Shown in pieces: positions 24,820 through 36,709 of a stretch of DNA of 64,000 nt; within the stretch, counting starts at the first letter, position 1, and the number at the start of each line of letters is the position of its first letter. Location of the stretch: assembly GCA_031308135.1 (NCBI GenBank), contig JAHLJT010009436.1:158453302-158517301 (forward strand), read 5' to 3'. A model generated the notes under the pieces. The model ran no database searches. It was given only the letters and a program-made list of their open reading frames with translations, and was not told where the DNA came from. The position numbers and the translations under genes are program-made. This DNA comes from Acheta domesticus. Lineage: Eukaryota > Arthropoda > Insecta > Orthoptera > Gryllidae.

Positions 24820-26075
24820 GATGCAGACTTTTGCCTATTTTTTCCTTCAATGGAAAACGCAATAGTTTAGGTTACTTATTCATTCTGAGGCATTAGGTGC
24901 ATTATATGCGAATTTAATAGTGCCTACCAATGCCTATTTCACTAATAAATGCCTATTTTGTGTTTAAATGCCTTAATGTTGCCAATTCTCATTTTTATTG
25001 TTCAAAATTCAATTATCCTTAATCAATTTTTTTAATTTAGTATTTTTTGTTTTTATCCTGCAGATTACAGAGAAATCGAACAATATCGAAAAATCCATGT
25101 TCCGTTTTACTGCCACCACAGTGCGGGTATATCATAGTACGAAACACGTGCAAATTCGCAGGTGGTAGTCATGTGAACATTTTTTACTTCGAATTTTTAA
25201 ACAATATTTTACTCAAAAACGGCTCCAAATGTTCTCCTCATATGTATCAAAGGACGATAAAAAATTGGTGACGATTCCATTTTTCGTGAATATTGTTTTT
25301 TCGAAAATTGTAAAGGTAACATTGCAAAAGTACAGTATTGAATATAGAGCTTTCTGTGTTAAATGAAATATGTTCTAAGAAAGCAGATTTATGAAAAAAA
25401 ACATTTTTTAACGAGAAAAAACAAAATTTTTTTAACGAGTAGTTATTGCGAAATTTCAGCTTCATGCAAATTATAAAAATAATTTTCAAAAATCATTACA
25501 GTTATTTGCTTGAATTTTTTTCCATGGATTCTTAATAGAATAGACACTGAAAAGAATGGCGTAGGTCTCATTTTGTTGAACTCTGAATTTTTTGAAAATT
25601 GCAAATTTTGAATTTTTTAAATATAATGCGAGAAAGTATGTGCTGTTGTAACACCACTAGTTACATCTGTGTTATACATAACGATTAAAGCAGATTGTAA
25701 AATATTTTCACTTATATTTAAATTTAATGTGAGAAAGAAGATCATACATAGGAAGTGAGAAAGGAGATAGAGCATTTTTTAAAGTAATGAAAAGCAAAAA
25801 GGTAGCTACTGTGATTCAGCGTTTTTTCTTCGAATTGCGGAACAATGAAAGAATGGATTCATCTGGAGTATTTGTCAGAATAATGATGAAATCAAACATT
25901 CCATGAAGGTAACTATATTATGATTACTTCAGAAACTTTCTATTCAAGAACGTAAATAAGTATAATAAAAATATACGCCTTTTTAAATGCCTATTTTATG
26001 TTTTAAATGCCTATTTTACATTTTTCAATGCTTATTTTATGTTTTAAGTGTCTATTTTGCCTACCTATTTCTACA
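24820..26075. repeat. Region bracketed by TGCCTATTTT repeats
   Basis: The left part (24830-24975) has ATGCCTATTTT-like units (24832, 24929, 24949) and the right part (25976-26065) has a decayed tandem of about 20 bases, AAATGCCTATTTTATGTTTT. All are in the same orientation. The interior is AT-rich and includes a piece of repeat R (25020-25640, CGAAAATTGTAAAGG at 25304). Such motif clusters occur near the ends of some DNA transposons, but no terminal inverted repeat was found. Confidence 0.45.
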
Positions 26076-27205
26076 ATTTTTCGTGCCGATAAATCCGCAG
26101 TTTAGTAATAAGATATAACTTCTTCCTGAATAATAGGGATTGGGTGACAAAAATAATGCAGAAAGTTGTACATTGCGGAACAGTGGCCAACAATATTCAC
26201 AAACGGGCAATAATGGAAAATAATGTGTAAAACGCGGAGTAATGACCACCAATTCACACAAAAGCGGGCGAGCGTTCATTGGCATCATGCGTGAGAAATG
26301 GGAGGTAGGCGTCCGGTTAAGAGCGTCTGGTTAATGTGATCCGATCAACAAGGCGGCCTCTGTAAATAGGTAAGGAAAGAAAAGGTTCGAAAAGTGAATA
26401 CGTTTAAATTACTCGTTGAACAATCTTTTCACAAAATAAAAACAGAATTTAATATCGCATATTTCTGTAGCAATGAATATTATTATTGGGAGAATACATT
26501 TAAAGATAACTCCAGCAAATCGGTCTTCTGGACGCGATTTCGGAGGTTCTTTTGTGCGAGAGACATGCAAGATTTGTATGGATTAATCTGTTTAAGGATT
26601 TCTAGGAAATCGTAGTGCGATGATGTAAAAAATTCATTTATGTATTTACCTTAGAACCCTCCTCACTATGTCTCAAACTTATGACTCACAGGCTCTAATT
26701 TTTCACTTAATTTTCTCGTGTCTCGTTTGAAAACATAAAAAGGTATGTTGTCATTTCCTGGCAACAAACCAGGAACTCAATTTATAAGCGATATGTTTAG
26801 CAAAATGAAAATAATCCTCTGTGTTTTAATGAACGAATTTCCTGTTGACTCACGCCTTCTGGAGAGGACTCTGCAGATGCAGAACAATTTCCTTTCCACT
26901 CCTTTGATAATTTGTATTCATTTCATATTACAGACCTCGCGTTCAAAATGTTTATGTAGTACGTTAAAGCAGTTGTTTAAACCGAAATTATATTTCTTTG
27001 AATTCAATTTTGCCTCCTCTAAGCAATTTATTTTTTATTTCAATGAATTTACATTCCTTAATTAAAGAGAGCATGACACAATTAAGGGAAATGAGAGGCA
27101 TTCAAATGTTTTTTAATTAATTCACCCGCTTTAGTAATATTGAATACTATTTAGGAATATTTTGTTTAATTGGTTCTATTATATTAGAACCCATTTTCTT
27201 ACACG
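26076..27205. other. No gene seen
   Basis: AT-rich. A 106-codon plus frame (26745-27065) is Phe/Leu/Lys-rich with no recognisable domain. Confidence 0.35.
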
Positions 27206-27227
27206 AAAATTCTTTCTTTCTCTTTCT

Positions 27228-27263
<36 letters not shown>

Positions 27264-27321
27264 TCTTTCTTCCTTCTTCCTTTGCTCTTTCTCCTTTGCT
27301 TCTTTTCTTTCTTTCTTTCAG
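27206..27321 (+). repeat. CT-rich microsatellite / long pyrimidine tract
   Basis: About 115 bases of almost pure C/T (CT and TTTC units) ending in TTTCAG, which mimics a 3' splice acceptor. No open frame worth calling an exon follows. Confidence 0.85.
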
Positions 27322-28440
27322 ATGCAGCGTTATATTTGAAATATACAAACGTCCGTAAAGTTTGTATTCGTTAGTGACTATTTCCAATATCGTTACTCGA
27401 AATTCAAAAATATTAAAACGAATGAAAAAAATATTAACATGTAAGTAAAGTAATGAAATGAAGATCAAGATTTGAAACAGTAAAAGCGACTCTGTTTCCC
27501 AGAAATAATGCCGAATTATGAACTAACAACTATTAATCGATGTTTCACAAAGTACCATATTAATAATTTCATTGCAAGTACTGTCGTTCTTTAATTATCA
27601 GATGAGAGCATATCTGTATTTATATTACCTTCGGCTAACAGATTGTGCGATGATACTAATCCCCCACCGAACATTAGGATACTTTATAATTCATAGAATA
27701 TGTATATTGTCTTTATACCAGACGAAGTTAGAAACCAACGTAAATCACTGCTTGTTCAAAGTTGTCTTGCGGCTGCTGAGGTACCCTTACGAGTAAGAGT
27801 TCTCATTAGAGGGACTGCCTGCCGTTTCAGGACAATTTCGTGTCAGTAATTAGCCTTTTCTGATTCTCTTCTGTATTCTGCATTTAATTTCATCCTCATA
27901 CTCCAGCCTTTTCGTGTGCTTCTCCTGCCCGATCGTGTAATCTGGAATCTGACTGTTTGCTCAAAAGCAATTAGTGTCTGTAAAATGCACGTCTTGGGTG
28001 AGCAGAGACGAAAAATCAGGAAATTACAATGCAGTTTCTGAAGATTTGGCATGAAGCTTGTTCCGTGGATTTCTCAAAACTCTCAGTATTCCTAATGAAA
28101 TGAGTATATTTCGCGAATGTTGTAACATATTGAATGTCAAATGTAACAATCGAATATCAAAATATGAGGAAAAAATCGTGGTTTGTAAGGATTCACTGTA
28201 TTTTTGTCCCAAACTAAAATTCATGCCTCAAAGTGCAGTATCACCTGTTTTCAGGGTAAGTTTGTATTAACTGATTCACTCCGACATGAGAAATACTAAG
28301 TATTTCGAATTATTTACAGACCATTTTTAATGCATGCGAACTAAATTATCTCCAAAGATGTATTCATCATTATGAAGACCTGTCAAAGGAAGAGATTGTC
28401 GCAAACGTGCTATTGGTTCGAATGGCATTCTTTTTCCATG
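27322..28440. other. No gene seen
   Basis: AT-rich with short frames only. Confidence 0.4.
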
Positions 28441-28489
28441 CAAAGCACAGGCAGTGGGGTCAAAGCGGAGCGATAAAAACTTAACAGAA

Positions 28490-28690
28490 CGGGCGGATAT
28501 TAGTTCGGTTTCTGACGCATTCCTCGGCGCAGGGGCGGGGGCGGCGCGCATCGATTGCGAATCCCCCGCCCCCGCTCCGCCCCCTGGGCCGTGCGGTGGC
28601 AGAGCCCCATGGGCGGCGCGACCCGCGAGCAGCCCACAGGCGGACCGCATCTCGCCCCGCCTCCGCAGCCGAACTCATTCCTCATCGCCG
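28490..28690. promoter_or_regulatory. CpG-rich island
   Basis: Dense CpG with GGGGCGGG and CCGCCCCCG boxes (Sp1-like). Frames on all strands are open because of composition. Confidence 0.35.
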
Positions 28691-29130
28691 CGCGCCCTTC
28701 GCTCATCAGATTTCCCCCAGCTCTACTCTCCTCTTCTCTTCTCATTCGGTCTCTGCCCTCACAGCATCCTATTTGCTCTTTCACCCCCACTCCTTTTCCG
28801 CATTTTTACTCTTTTTCGTATTCGCCCACCTTTAACATTTCTTTTTCTCCACGTTTTCTAGCAATTACTAAGTCCCTTATATCCCCACGGCATCTGTCGT
28901 TTCCCCGTACTCTCCGTTCCTCTCACGACTTTCCCTTCTCCTCCCTCTCTCTTCTCTCTCATGCAACTCTTCTATTTTGTCCTCATTGTTTGGCCTTTCT
29001 CACCCTTTCCGAAAATATCTTGCTCTCTCCCTCTCTCGCTTTCTCTCTCTAACTCCTTTCCTCTCTCGCCTCTTCATCTCATCATCTCTTATCCTCCCAC
29101 CCTTTCCCTTCCCAGGCCTTGCCTTGCGTC
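28690..29130. repeat. Long C/T-rich strand-asymmetric tract
   Basis: About 440 bases where the plus strand is dominated by C and T (CTCTCCTCTTCTCTTCTC, CTCTCCCTCTCTCGC). No fixed period. Overlapping long plus-strand frames (135, 165 codons) are artefacts of stop-codon scarcity. Confidence 0.6.
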
Positions 29131-29800
29131 ATAGCCTCTCCGCCCACCCGATGCCGGACTGGGCCCCGTGTGCGTAGCCCGCCTGCCCGTCTGTGCGGCC
29201 CGCTCAGGCCGTCCATCACGCGTACGTGATCACCTGCCCGCGCTTTCGCCCTGGCCGCCCGCCGCCCGCCGCCCGCCGCCGCCGCCCGCCGCCCGCCGCC
29301 CGCCGCCCGCCGCCCGCCGCCCGCCGCCCCGCCGCCCGCCGCCCGCCGCCCGGCACTCGGCGCACAGTCTCTCCAGCCCCGCCCGCGCCTCCGCCCCCGC
29401 CGCCCGCCCGCTCGCCATGACGTCAGCCAGGGATGTCAAATTATCCCGCGAGCGCGGCTGATCGCGCACAAACTGCTGAATTTGTCAATCGCGTTCCACT
29501 CTCGCGCCCGCCCCACCCGCCCCGCGCGCCGCAGCTACATCGATCCCCGCGCTGGCCACCAGGCGGCCCGCGCGATTGTCTCGGAGTCTGCCGACGCAGC
29601 CGCGTCCCTGGACGTGCCCGCGCGGTCGCTCGCCCTTAAGCGCGCTGCAAGTGGTGGGTGCAAGTCGTGTGACAAGGCCTGCCCGAAGCAGACGCCCCAC
29701 GGTCACCGTCTGGACAGTGGCGGGCTCGCTCTACTCTCAGCTCGGATGCGGGATGGGTTCGTGCAGCGGGCTGCCGTCATCGTTTGTCCGACGTGATGCG
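29130..29800. promoter_or_regulatory. Large CpG island with full CRE
   Basis: About 670 bases of high CpG density. It contains a 7-bp tandem array (29260-29352) and, right after it, a palindromic CRE-type TGACGTCA (29418-29425). A good candidate for a promoter, but no first exon could be identified. Confidence 0.45.
29260..29352. repeat. 7-bp tandem array (CCGCCCG)n
   Basis: About a dozen units of GCCCGCC/CCGCCCG with two phase slips (near 29280 and 29328). Confidence 0.9.
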
Positions 29801-31034
29801 CTTGTCTCGAACTGTCCCCTCAGACGTTCAGGCAGATGAGTCATTTTTCAAGTCAACAAACTCTAATTTTTTCTGCTGCCTTCGGTTGCATGATTTTCAA
29901 TACATGGCCTGTCAGCTTGTTTTGGGGAATAAACAGCGCATTGCAGCAGAAATCACGATTTGGGCGCGGCACTACCCTCCGCCCACGGAGGGGGAGAGAG
30001 AGGAAGACGTGGCCTTGACAATCCCTTGGACGATTTCTGGTCTGACGATGCTGTGAAACCTGCTCGTCGAGACGTTTTAGACATAAATGCTCACAGTCCT
30101 GATCGTGGATCGTGCAGTGAATAAAGTTTTCATGCAATGCGCAAATCTTTGTCAATATTATTTTCCATATTTTTAATACATAGTACTTTATTTAATTGGT
30201 TGCATGAACTGTAAGGCCATTAAGCCATTAACAACCATATTTTACAGATTGCATTTGTTCTTTGTATTAGCGAGATTTCGTTTATTATGGGAGGTTTTGA
30301 AGTTGTTCGTTTTTTATCGCCTTGAAATTAATTATTCACAAGCATTTGTTAATAATAATTAACGTTAGTTTTTATAACGTTAGTTTTTATAATTAACGTC
30401 TTTCGTTAGTTTTTTAAATTACTCCATACTTGGTCCCAGTGAGACACTAAGATTTCATGCAGTCTCGGACGCACTTGGCGTCTGCCGTATTGACGTGTCT
30501 TTGGAAAAAGGAACTACTCCCCCGAAACTTAATGAGCCAGAGTGAAATGTGTCAATAGTTATTCAGGGATAAGACTAATATTTCGTTTATTTCCTCTTTA
30601 TCTCGTTCCATTAATTTATTTTATTGCAAAAATGGTATTAAAACTTTCCTATAATTCAAATTATACTATAGGATAATTCTACTTCTGCCTCCGTTCTAAT
30701 AAGGGAGATGACTCTTGTCTGAGATCAGTCTTCTATCTATGAGGATGTACTCATTATCTTAAAAATTTGCTTTCATTACCTCTTCTTTCACCTAGCATAC
30801 TTACACATTCAATGTTTAATGTAGAATGTATGTCAATTTCTTTCTTTGTACTCAAGGGATTGGAGAGAAATTGTGCCTTTATAAGCTTATTATTCTGATT
30901 ATACTTATTAAATTATCGCTGTTCTAGTTACTTAAGCTATGATTATCACTAGTGTTATTTTTTGTGATATATAGTCCATTTTATTTTTTATTAATGGAGT
31001 TAATTTCCACCCAGTAACTGTTCGCCGGTTGAAT
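29801..31034. other. No gene seen
   Basis: AT-rich. 30360-30415 carries a doubled AACGTTAGTTTTTAT unit. Confidence 0.4.
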
Positions 31035-31555
31035 AAGCTGAGAGCCAAATCACCGCTGTCTCCGCTGCGACTCTGAGCGGGAGGTCCTCGGGTTCGAGCC
31101 CCGATGGTCGCGGATTTTTGTCTCGAGTCAGATAACTGAAACGCATTCAGTCGTTTTCTGAAGGAGAATTCTAATAGCTCGCTGCTCTGATCGGTAGTTT
31201 CCCTTGATTTCTCAAACAACGCAGGAGCAGTACACTAACTAACGAGCCCTGGACAACGAAGCAATCTTTTCTTCCTCTTCCTTACCCCATCCTCTCTCCT
31301 TACTCACACGCTCACACTCACATGCAGTACACATTATAGAAGATCAGTTGGGAGTTTAGAGTTAGTTGCAGCTGGGGCGGGGTCCACCTGAGGAAGGTAC
31401 CTGGAAGTGAAATCTCTCGCAAGGCGACGTGTAGGTCGGCACCGAATCTCACCAACCAACGGGGAGGAACACCGCCACTTCCTGGTAGAAAACATTCACT
31501 ATACTAGCGGTACTAACGGCTATAGAAGACGTGTCCGGAAACGGCAGTCGATCAA
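31035..31555 (+). mobile_element. tRNA-derived SINE, family A, copy 3
   Basis: Head AATAAGCTGAGAGCC (A box region) and GGGTTCGAGCCCC (31090-31102, B box), then GAGAATTCTAATAGC and TGCTCTGATCGGTAG in the conserved centre, CACACTCACATGCAG, and a tail around GATCAAACACA. Slightly diverged in the centre (AATAGC for AGCGG) and otherwise complete. Confidence 0.8.
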
Positions 31556-31785
31556 ACACATGTATACGCCCAATTGCTACTAGAGAAAAATGTTACATTA
31601 ATAGGTAACAGTACATTTGGGACAAAACTAATATCTACAGGAATACAAAATGTGTCTATTGATAGAAAACGATAAGAAACTGCCGTTTTAATTCATCGCA
31701 GAATACAATTGTGAGAGTGGTGTTCGTGAGAACGCCAAAGCAAAATGGCCCCCTTGTGAGGCTGTGACACGCGTAAATATTATGA
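31556..31785. other. AT-rich spacer
   Basis: No feature recognised. Confidence 0.3.
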
Positions 31786-32190
31786 GTGAAGCGAAAAGGC
31801 CGCTTTGTGCAGGGCTGGCGCGCGCCCAGCGTCGCAGCCGAGCGGACAACGGCTCCGGCTCCTTGGCGTACGTCGCCGCCACGCCACCTGCACGGCCGCG
31901 CAGATGCGGTGGCAACAAGTGTTTCCTCCTCGCATTCCGCCGACCGAACGGCGGAATCGATTCGCAGAATCGAGTCTGCGCTCGGGTCACCCCTTCCCCG
32001 TCCCGGCCCCGCGCCCGGCCTCAGCCCGGCGCAGCCCCGCCCGGTTCCGCGCTGGGCCAGCCACATCCCAAGCCACAGCCACAAACCGCGCCTGCGCGGC
32101 CCCCCTTCCACAACCCCTATCCTCCCTCCCCCACGACCGCATCTACGTGCCTTCCGCCTCCCCACCCATCGACGTCTTCACCCGCCCACG
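31786..32190. promoter_or_regulatory. CpG-rich island
   Basis: CpG-dense sequence (GCGCGCGCCCAGCGTCGC near 31820) leading into a C-rich array. All three plus frames stay open for about 700 bases across this and the next feature, which is a composition effect. Confidence 0.35.
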
Positions 32191-32194
32191 TCTC

Positions 32195-32440
32195 CGCCTA
32201 CCCACGCACCCACCCACCCATTTCCTCACCCACCCACGCCCCCATCCACCCATGCCCCCACCCACCCATGCTCCCACCTACCCGCGTCCCCACCCACGCC
32301 CATGCCCCCACCCACCCGCGACCCCAGTCACCCACGTCCCCACCCACCCACGGCCTCGTTTACCCGCGCCCCCATCCACCCATGTCCCCACCCACCCGCG
32401 CCCCTCCCTCACGTGTCCATTTACCCATGTGCCAACCCTC
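32195..32440 (+). repeat. C-rich minisatellite, 16-bp period
   Basis: Decayed units such as ATGCCCCCACCCACCC, ATGCTCCCACCTACCC and GCGACCCCAGTCACCC follow each other at 16-base steps for roughly 12-14 units. One unit is 18 bases. There is almost no G on the plus strand. Confidence 0.8.
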
Positions 32441-32809
32441 CGCGCGTTCCAACTCACCGGCAGTCCCACACACCCGCGGTCACAAAGAACCTACGCCCGA
32501 AGTGATGACAGAATGGTTTTGCACTCTTTAAAAAGAGTTTGCAGCAATAGCCAATCCGACAAGTGAATTGCTAGAGGTTGTAAGTCTAAATTACCTTCAT
32601 TGTGATGAGATAAATTTAAAACTGGAGATATGTTAAAAGAATTGAAAAATATGTTAAATGGATCATCATCTATTTTACTGAATTTTTTCATTGAATGAAG
32701 TAAGTCAGACCAAGTATGATTTACCGTCTTCCCATATTTTCTCAAACTCTTCAGTTCATTTTCGCATAACTCTGTCGACTGTGTTGTGCGTTACAAGCTG
32801 CACTGACGT
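32441..32809. other. AT-rich spacer
   Basis: No feature recognised. Confidence 0.3.
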
Positions 32810-33070
32810 GCGCCTTTTCCGACCATCTTTAAAGCGGCGAGAGGCGGCGCGGCGGTCGCGCCCGCGCTGCGTCATCCAACTTCGCCGCAACGCGCGAGCG
32901 CCCGCACAGAGGTCGTGGCGCCAGCGGGAGGTCGCCCCCCCCCGCCCCCGCCCCCGCCCCCGCCCCGCCGCGCCACCGCAGACGCCGCTGCTGCAATTAG
33001 AGCGCGGAGCTCAGGTGAATCAGGCCCGCGCTCTCTGCTCCCCTCCGCCAGCCCGGCTCCTGCCTCTTGT
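32810..33070. promoter_or_regulatory. CpG-rich island
   Basis: High CpG, with a C-rich run CCCCGCCCCCGCCCCCG at about 32940-32965. Sits directly upstream of the large C-rich arrays. Confidence 0.35.
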
Positions 33071-33071
33071 C

Positions 33072-33615
33072 GGCGCCCGCCCGCCCGCCCGCCCGCACGC
33101 CCGCCTGCCCGCCCGCCCCGCCCACCCGCCCGAGAGCCCACCCGCCCGAGAGCCCACCCGCCCGAGAGCCCGCCCGCCCGAGAGACCGCCCGCCCGAGAG
33201 ACCGGCCCGCCCGAGAGACCGCCCGCCCGAGAGACCGCCCGCCCGAGAGACCGCCCGCCCGAGAGACCGCCCGCCCGAGAGCCTGCCCGCCCGCCCGCCC
33301 GCCCGCCCGCCCGCCCGCCCGCCCGCCCGCCAGCCCGCCCTCACCGCCAGCCCGCCCTCACCGCCAGCCCGCCCGCCCTCACCGCCAGCCCGCCCGCCCT
33401 CACCGCCAGCCCGCCCGCCCTCACCGCCAGCCCGCTCGCCCTCACCGCCAGCCCGCCCGCCCCTCACCGCCCACTCTCACCGCCCGCCCGCCCTCACCGC
33501 CCGCCCGCCCTCACCGCCTGCCCGCCCTCACCGCCCGCCCGCCCTCACCGCCCCGCCCGCCCTCACCGCACGCCCGCCCGCCCTCACCGCACGCCCTCCC
33601 TCCCTCACCGCCAGC
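33072..33615 (+). repeat. Compound C/G-rich minisatellite block
   Basis: Three arrays in series: (CCCG)n tetramers (33075-33120 and 33283-33330), a 16-bp array with unit CGCCCGCCCGAGAGAC (about 33125-33285) and arrays of CCTCACCGCCAGCCCGC with 17- and 21-bp spacing (33335-33615). The 17/21 step equals one extra CCCG. A 387-codon frame through it is an artefact, since frames on both strands are open. Confidence 0.85.
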
Positions 33616-34569
33616 CCGCAAACGTGCTCCCTCGTCCTTCCACCAGCCCGTCCGCTCGCTCGCCCGCTAACACGCCCACTCGCTCACCCACCCCCTTGGA
33701 CGTCTTCTCGTCCACTCGCTCCCTCGCCCGAGCTCTCTCTCTCTCTCTCGCCCGTGCTCCCGCACTCCCTCTCTCCCTCCATCCAGCATTGCTCAAGTCA
33801 CCGTTCCAAACCTCTACTCTTCACGTCCTTCCTCGCCGGCCTTCAACGAGTTGACTACCCTACCATCCTCTAATGCATTCTCTCGTTGGTCTTTTTTCCA
33901 TTGGTTTTCTGAATTTTTACGTTCCCCAGTTTACCTGCCCCTTCGTCTTTTACACACTCTGCGTTCACTCGGCATTGTCTTTAGATTTTCGTTTCTCAAA
34001 TTCATTCCGGCCATTTAGCCACTGCACGGTTGCTGGATCTCTCAACCTCTGGCCTGGCTTCCCCTCAGTTGAGGCAGTTGTCCCCTCTCAAACGTCTCTT
34101 CCTCTTGTTAGTCTTTGTACTGATGTATTCATAATTTGTGTCACTGTTATCACTCCTTTAGGATGAAGTGCTTTAATCGGATATTGGAACTCTCCTACAA
34201 TGGTCTGAATGGATTTGACGCTGTAATTAGTAGCCTAAAATTAGTTTCTAACAATTAAAACCTAGAAATGTGAAGCCCTCCAATCGAGATGTTTTGCATG
34301 AGCTTTCGGAGGCGTCTGGAAATGATTATTTTCCGACTACGTATCATGTGAATGTAACACGAAGCTTAGGATTGAAATTTGGTAATCATTTCAAAACCAG
34401 CCGTTTCAAAACCAGCAACTTCTCATTTCTCCATTCGACCTCTCACTCGCATACTCGCTGCCCTTCACGATCCGTCCACACATCCACTCGCTCGCTCCCA
34501 GCTTCATCCCCCGTGCTTCCGCACACCTGCTCTCCTAAACGCATTTATACATTGCTTCCTCATCTATCA
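33616..34569. other. C/T-rich then mixed sequence, no gene seen
   Basis: 33640-33860 is pyrimidine-rich (CTCTCTCTCTCTCGCCCG). After that, ordinary sequence with short frames. A 97-codon frame at 33873-34166 has no recognisable domain. Confidence 0.35.
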
Positions 34570-35110
34570 GGTCGCTTAATCTGACGCCTTATCCGATCAT
34601 TGGGTCGGAAGTCGGCCCAACCCATTAGATTCGTCGCCGTTTTGTGTCACTGGCCGTCGTGGGCCGGCGCGGGCGACGCGCGTGACCTACCTGTCGCCCA
34701 CTCGCGCTTCGCCCATCGCCCGTTCGCTTCTTGCTCTCTCCAGCGCCTCGCCCGGCGCGCGCGCCCGCGGCCTCTGCCCGCCGCCTAAAAATAGTTGCGC
34801 AGAGCCTCGCGTCAAAGTGCGAGCGTTCCGCGCCCGCCTCACGCACCTCGCGCCCCGCCCCGCCCCGCCCCTCCCCGCCCCGCCCCGCCCCGCCCGCCCT
34901 GCCCTGCCCGAACACGCCCCGCCAACCCTTCTCCTTGACCGGTCCCGCTCCGCCCCGCCCGCCAGCAACCGCAACGAACTAGACCCGGACCCACGTCCTC
35001 CCCGCCCCGCCCCTCCGCCCGTTCCCGCCCGTCTCCACCCGCACCTCCTCCCAAATGGCGCCATTTGCACCGCCGCCGCTCACGTGGAAATTGGGCTGCG
35101 AAGGAAATGA
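34570..35110. promoter_or_regulatory. Large CpG island, candidate promoter
   Basis: CpG-dense block with CTAAAAATAG (34785-34794), a MEF2-type consensus that could also serve as a TATA element, GC boxes CCCCGCCCCGCC (34855-34895) and a perfect 16-bp palindrome CAAATGGCGCCATTTG (35052-35067) made of two inverted GCCAT (Pho/YY1) cores. The direction of any transcript is unclear. No coding exon is evident downstream. Confidence 0.45.
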
Positions 35111-36340
35111 TCCGTCAACGTCGCTGTTATTTATTACAAAACGTGACTTTCTGCTGCGTGAATAAAGGGGGCGAGAAGGCTGTAAGCGGAAATGTCCCGG
35201 AATCACTCAACGCACAGTTCAGGGTGAGTCAGGCCTGTACGTTTCATTAAAACATTGAAAGTCGTCAGGGGGATAAAAGCAATACCTGCTCGAAATTATG
35301 CACGTACTGCTCGTAATAGAAAGACATTGTAGGCATTTTAAAAAGGTTGCATATATTTTTCATTTTCTCGATGGTGCGTGAATAATATTGATTTATAATT
35401 TCAATTCAATACAATGATTGATTGTTAAGTTAATTTCTGTTGTTTTAATGTAAAATTTAGTGAAAAGTGGTTTACTCCTTCACTGTTCCCTCAGTTTGGT
35501 TGAAAACGTTTCAGAATGCATATCAATAACTAGTACCCCACTTTGCCCACTTGACCGTATGTCATTCACTTTTGATATTGTACTCTGAAGGAAGTTTGTG
35601 CTAAAAATAGTAAGAAAACTGGTATTTTCGTCTAATCTGTCACTTAGTGACAATTAAAAATTTGGTAATTATATTTCTATCCTGATTAAAAGAACGCATT
35701 ACACAATGTTGCGATTTATATTTTTGACCTTCTTTTTCACGAATAAATTCGACTCACGTGTTTTTCATTCTCCTTAAATATTAAAAACCAGAAAAAGGTT
35801 ATTTCAATTCTCTCAATTTTCTCTCTAATAACGGTGAACGGTATGTTCAAAGAGGAGTAAGCTACAAACGCTAGAATAGTAAAAAATGAAGATCGCTTTT
35901 TGCTGTGGGAAATTTTGTGTACTGAAGTTACTCACGTGACACTTGCCCCTGATTCTTAGGCAACCTCTCGAGCATCGGTGTTTGCCACGCATACAAAATC
36001 TCCTTGACCGCGTCCGAACGTGACCAGTAAACAAGGATGAATGAAGAGTTGCCTGTCAACCAGGGACAAATGTTAATTCCCTTATACGAAATTTCTCATC
36101 CCATAATCAGGTGCAAAGATTTTCATCTTGTATCTCCATATGTGTGTAGAAATGTATAGCATTTATTCTGAGGTTGAAAACATTGATTTCTGAAATCTAT
36201 ATTTATCGAAATTTATTTTGTTGACTCCGAAAGAATACACTGACTATCAGCTTCACAAAGCATGTTTCCTTTCATTCCGACTCACTGCTACGAGTGCTCG
36301 TCCAATTCCTTCAGCCGCACAAGTCTTCCTTGCCTATCCT
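35111..36340. other. AT-rich, holds repeat F copy 1
   Basis: Mostly AT-rich. 35880-36020 resembles 47220-47345 (GGGAAATTTTGTGTACTGAA here, GAGAAATTTTGTGTAAAGAA there, followed by GTGACACTTGCCCCT / GTGACATTTGCTCCT). Confidence 0.4.
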
Positions 36341-36682
36341 AGTGGCGGCGATGGTGTAACGGTTAGCGTATCGGACTGTTATACCCAAGTTGGTGGGTTA
36401 CACCCCGATCGAAGTCATGAATTTTTTAGGCGCGAAAAATCCTTCGTACGCCTTCCTCCGGATGGGAAGTAAAGCCGGCTATCCCATGTAGTAGATTTAC
36501 TGCATGTAAAATATCCTCAAGCCTAAATGACGCCTGTGAGCAAAACTCAAAATCGCCTATTTCGTCGCCCAAGGAATACCTTCTTTCTCCGCTAGTTGGT
36601 GAAAGGAGCGTAGCGAAATTTGCGTGGTCAGACGGAAGAGCAGGCTCCACAGCCGAGTCTCGCCACGTAAAATAAGGCAACT
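36341..36682 (+). mobile_element. tRNA-derived SINE, family B, copy 1
   Basis: The head GATGGTGTAACGGTTAGCG is a clear A-box region, and TGGGTTACACCCCGATCG (about 36392-36409) is a degenerate B box. The body shares AAGTAAAGCCGGCT, ATCCCATGTAGTAG, ATATCCTCAAGCC, TAGTTGGTGAAAGG, TGCGTGGTCAGACG and GAGTCTCGCC with 47868-48185. It ends in an A-rich AAAATAAGGC. Distinct from family A. Confidence 0.8.
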
Positions 36683-36709
36683 CAATTCTATTCTATCAAA
36701 TCCTCAGAT

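Noticed and set aside
27300..27325. Strong 3' splice acceptor after a pyrimidine tract
   Set aside because: No coding frame or donor follows. Likely just the end of a CT microsatellite.
31764..32566. Three overlapping 239-255 codon plus frames
   Set aside because: All three frames are open at once across a C-rich 16-bp array. No domain or codon structure.
32691..33873. 387- and 268-codon plus frames and a 156-codon minus frame
   Set aside because: All run through CCCG and 16/17/21-bp arrays. Pro/Ala/Arg-rich peptides appear in every frame because stop codons cannot form.
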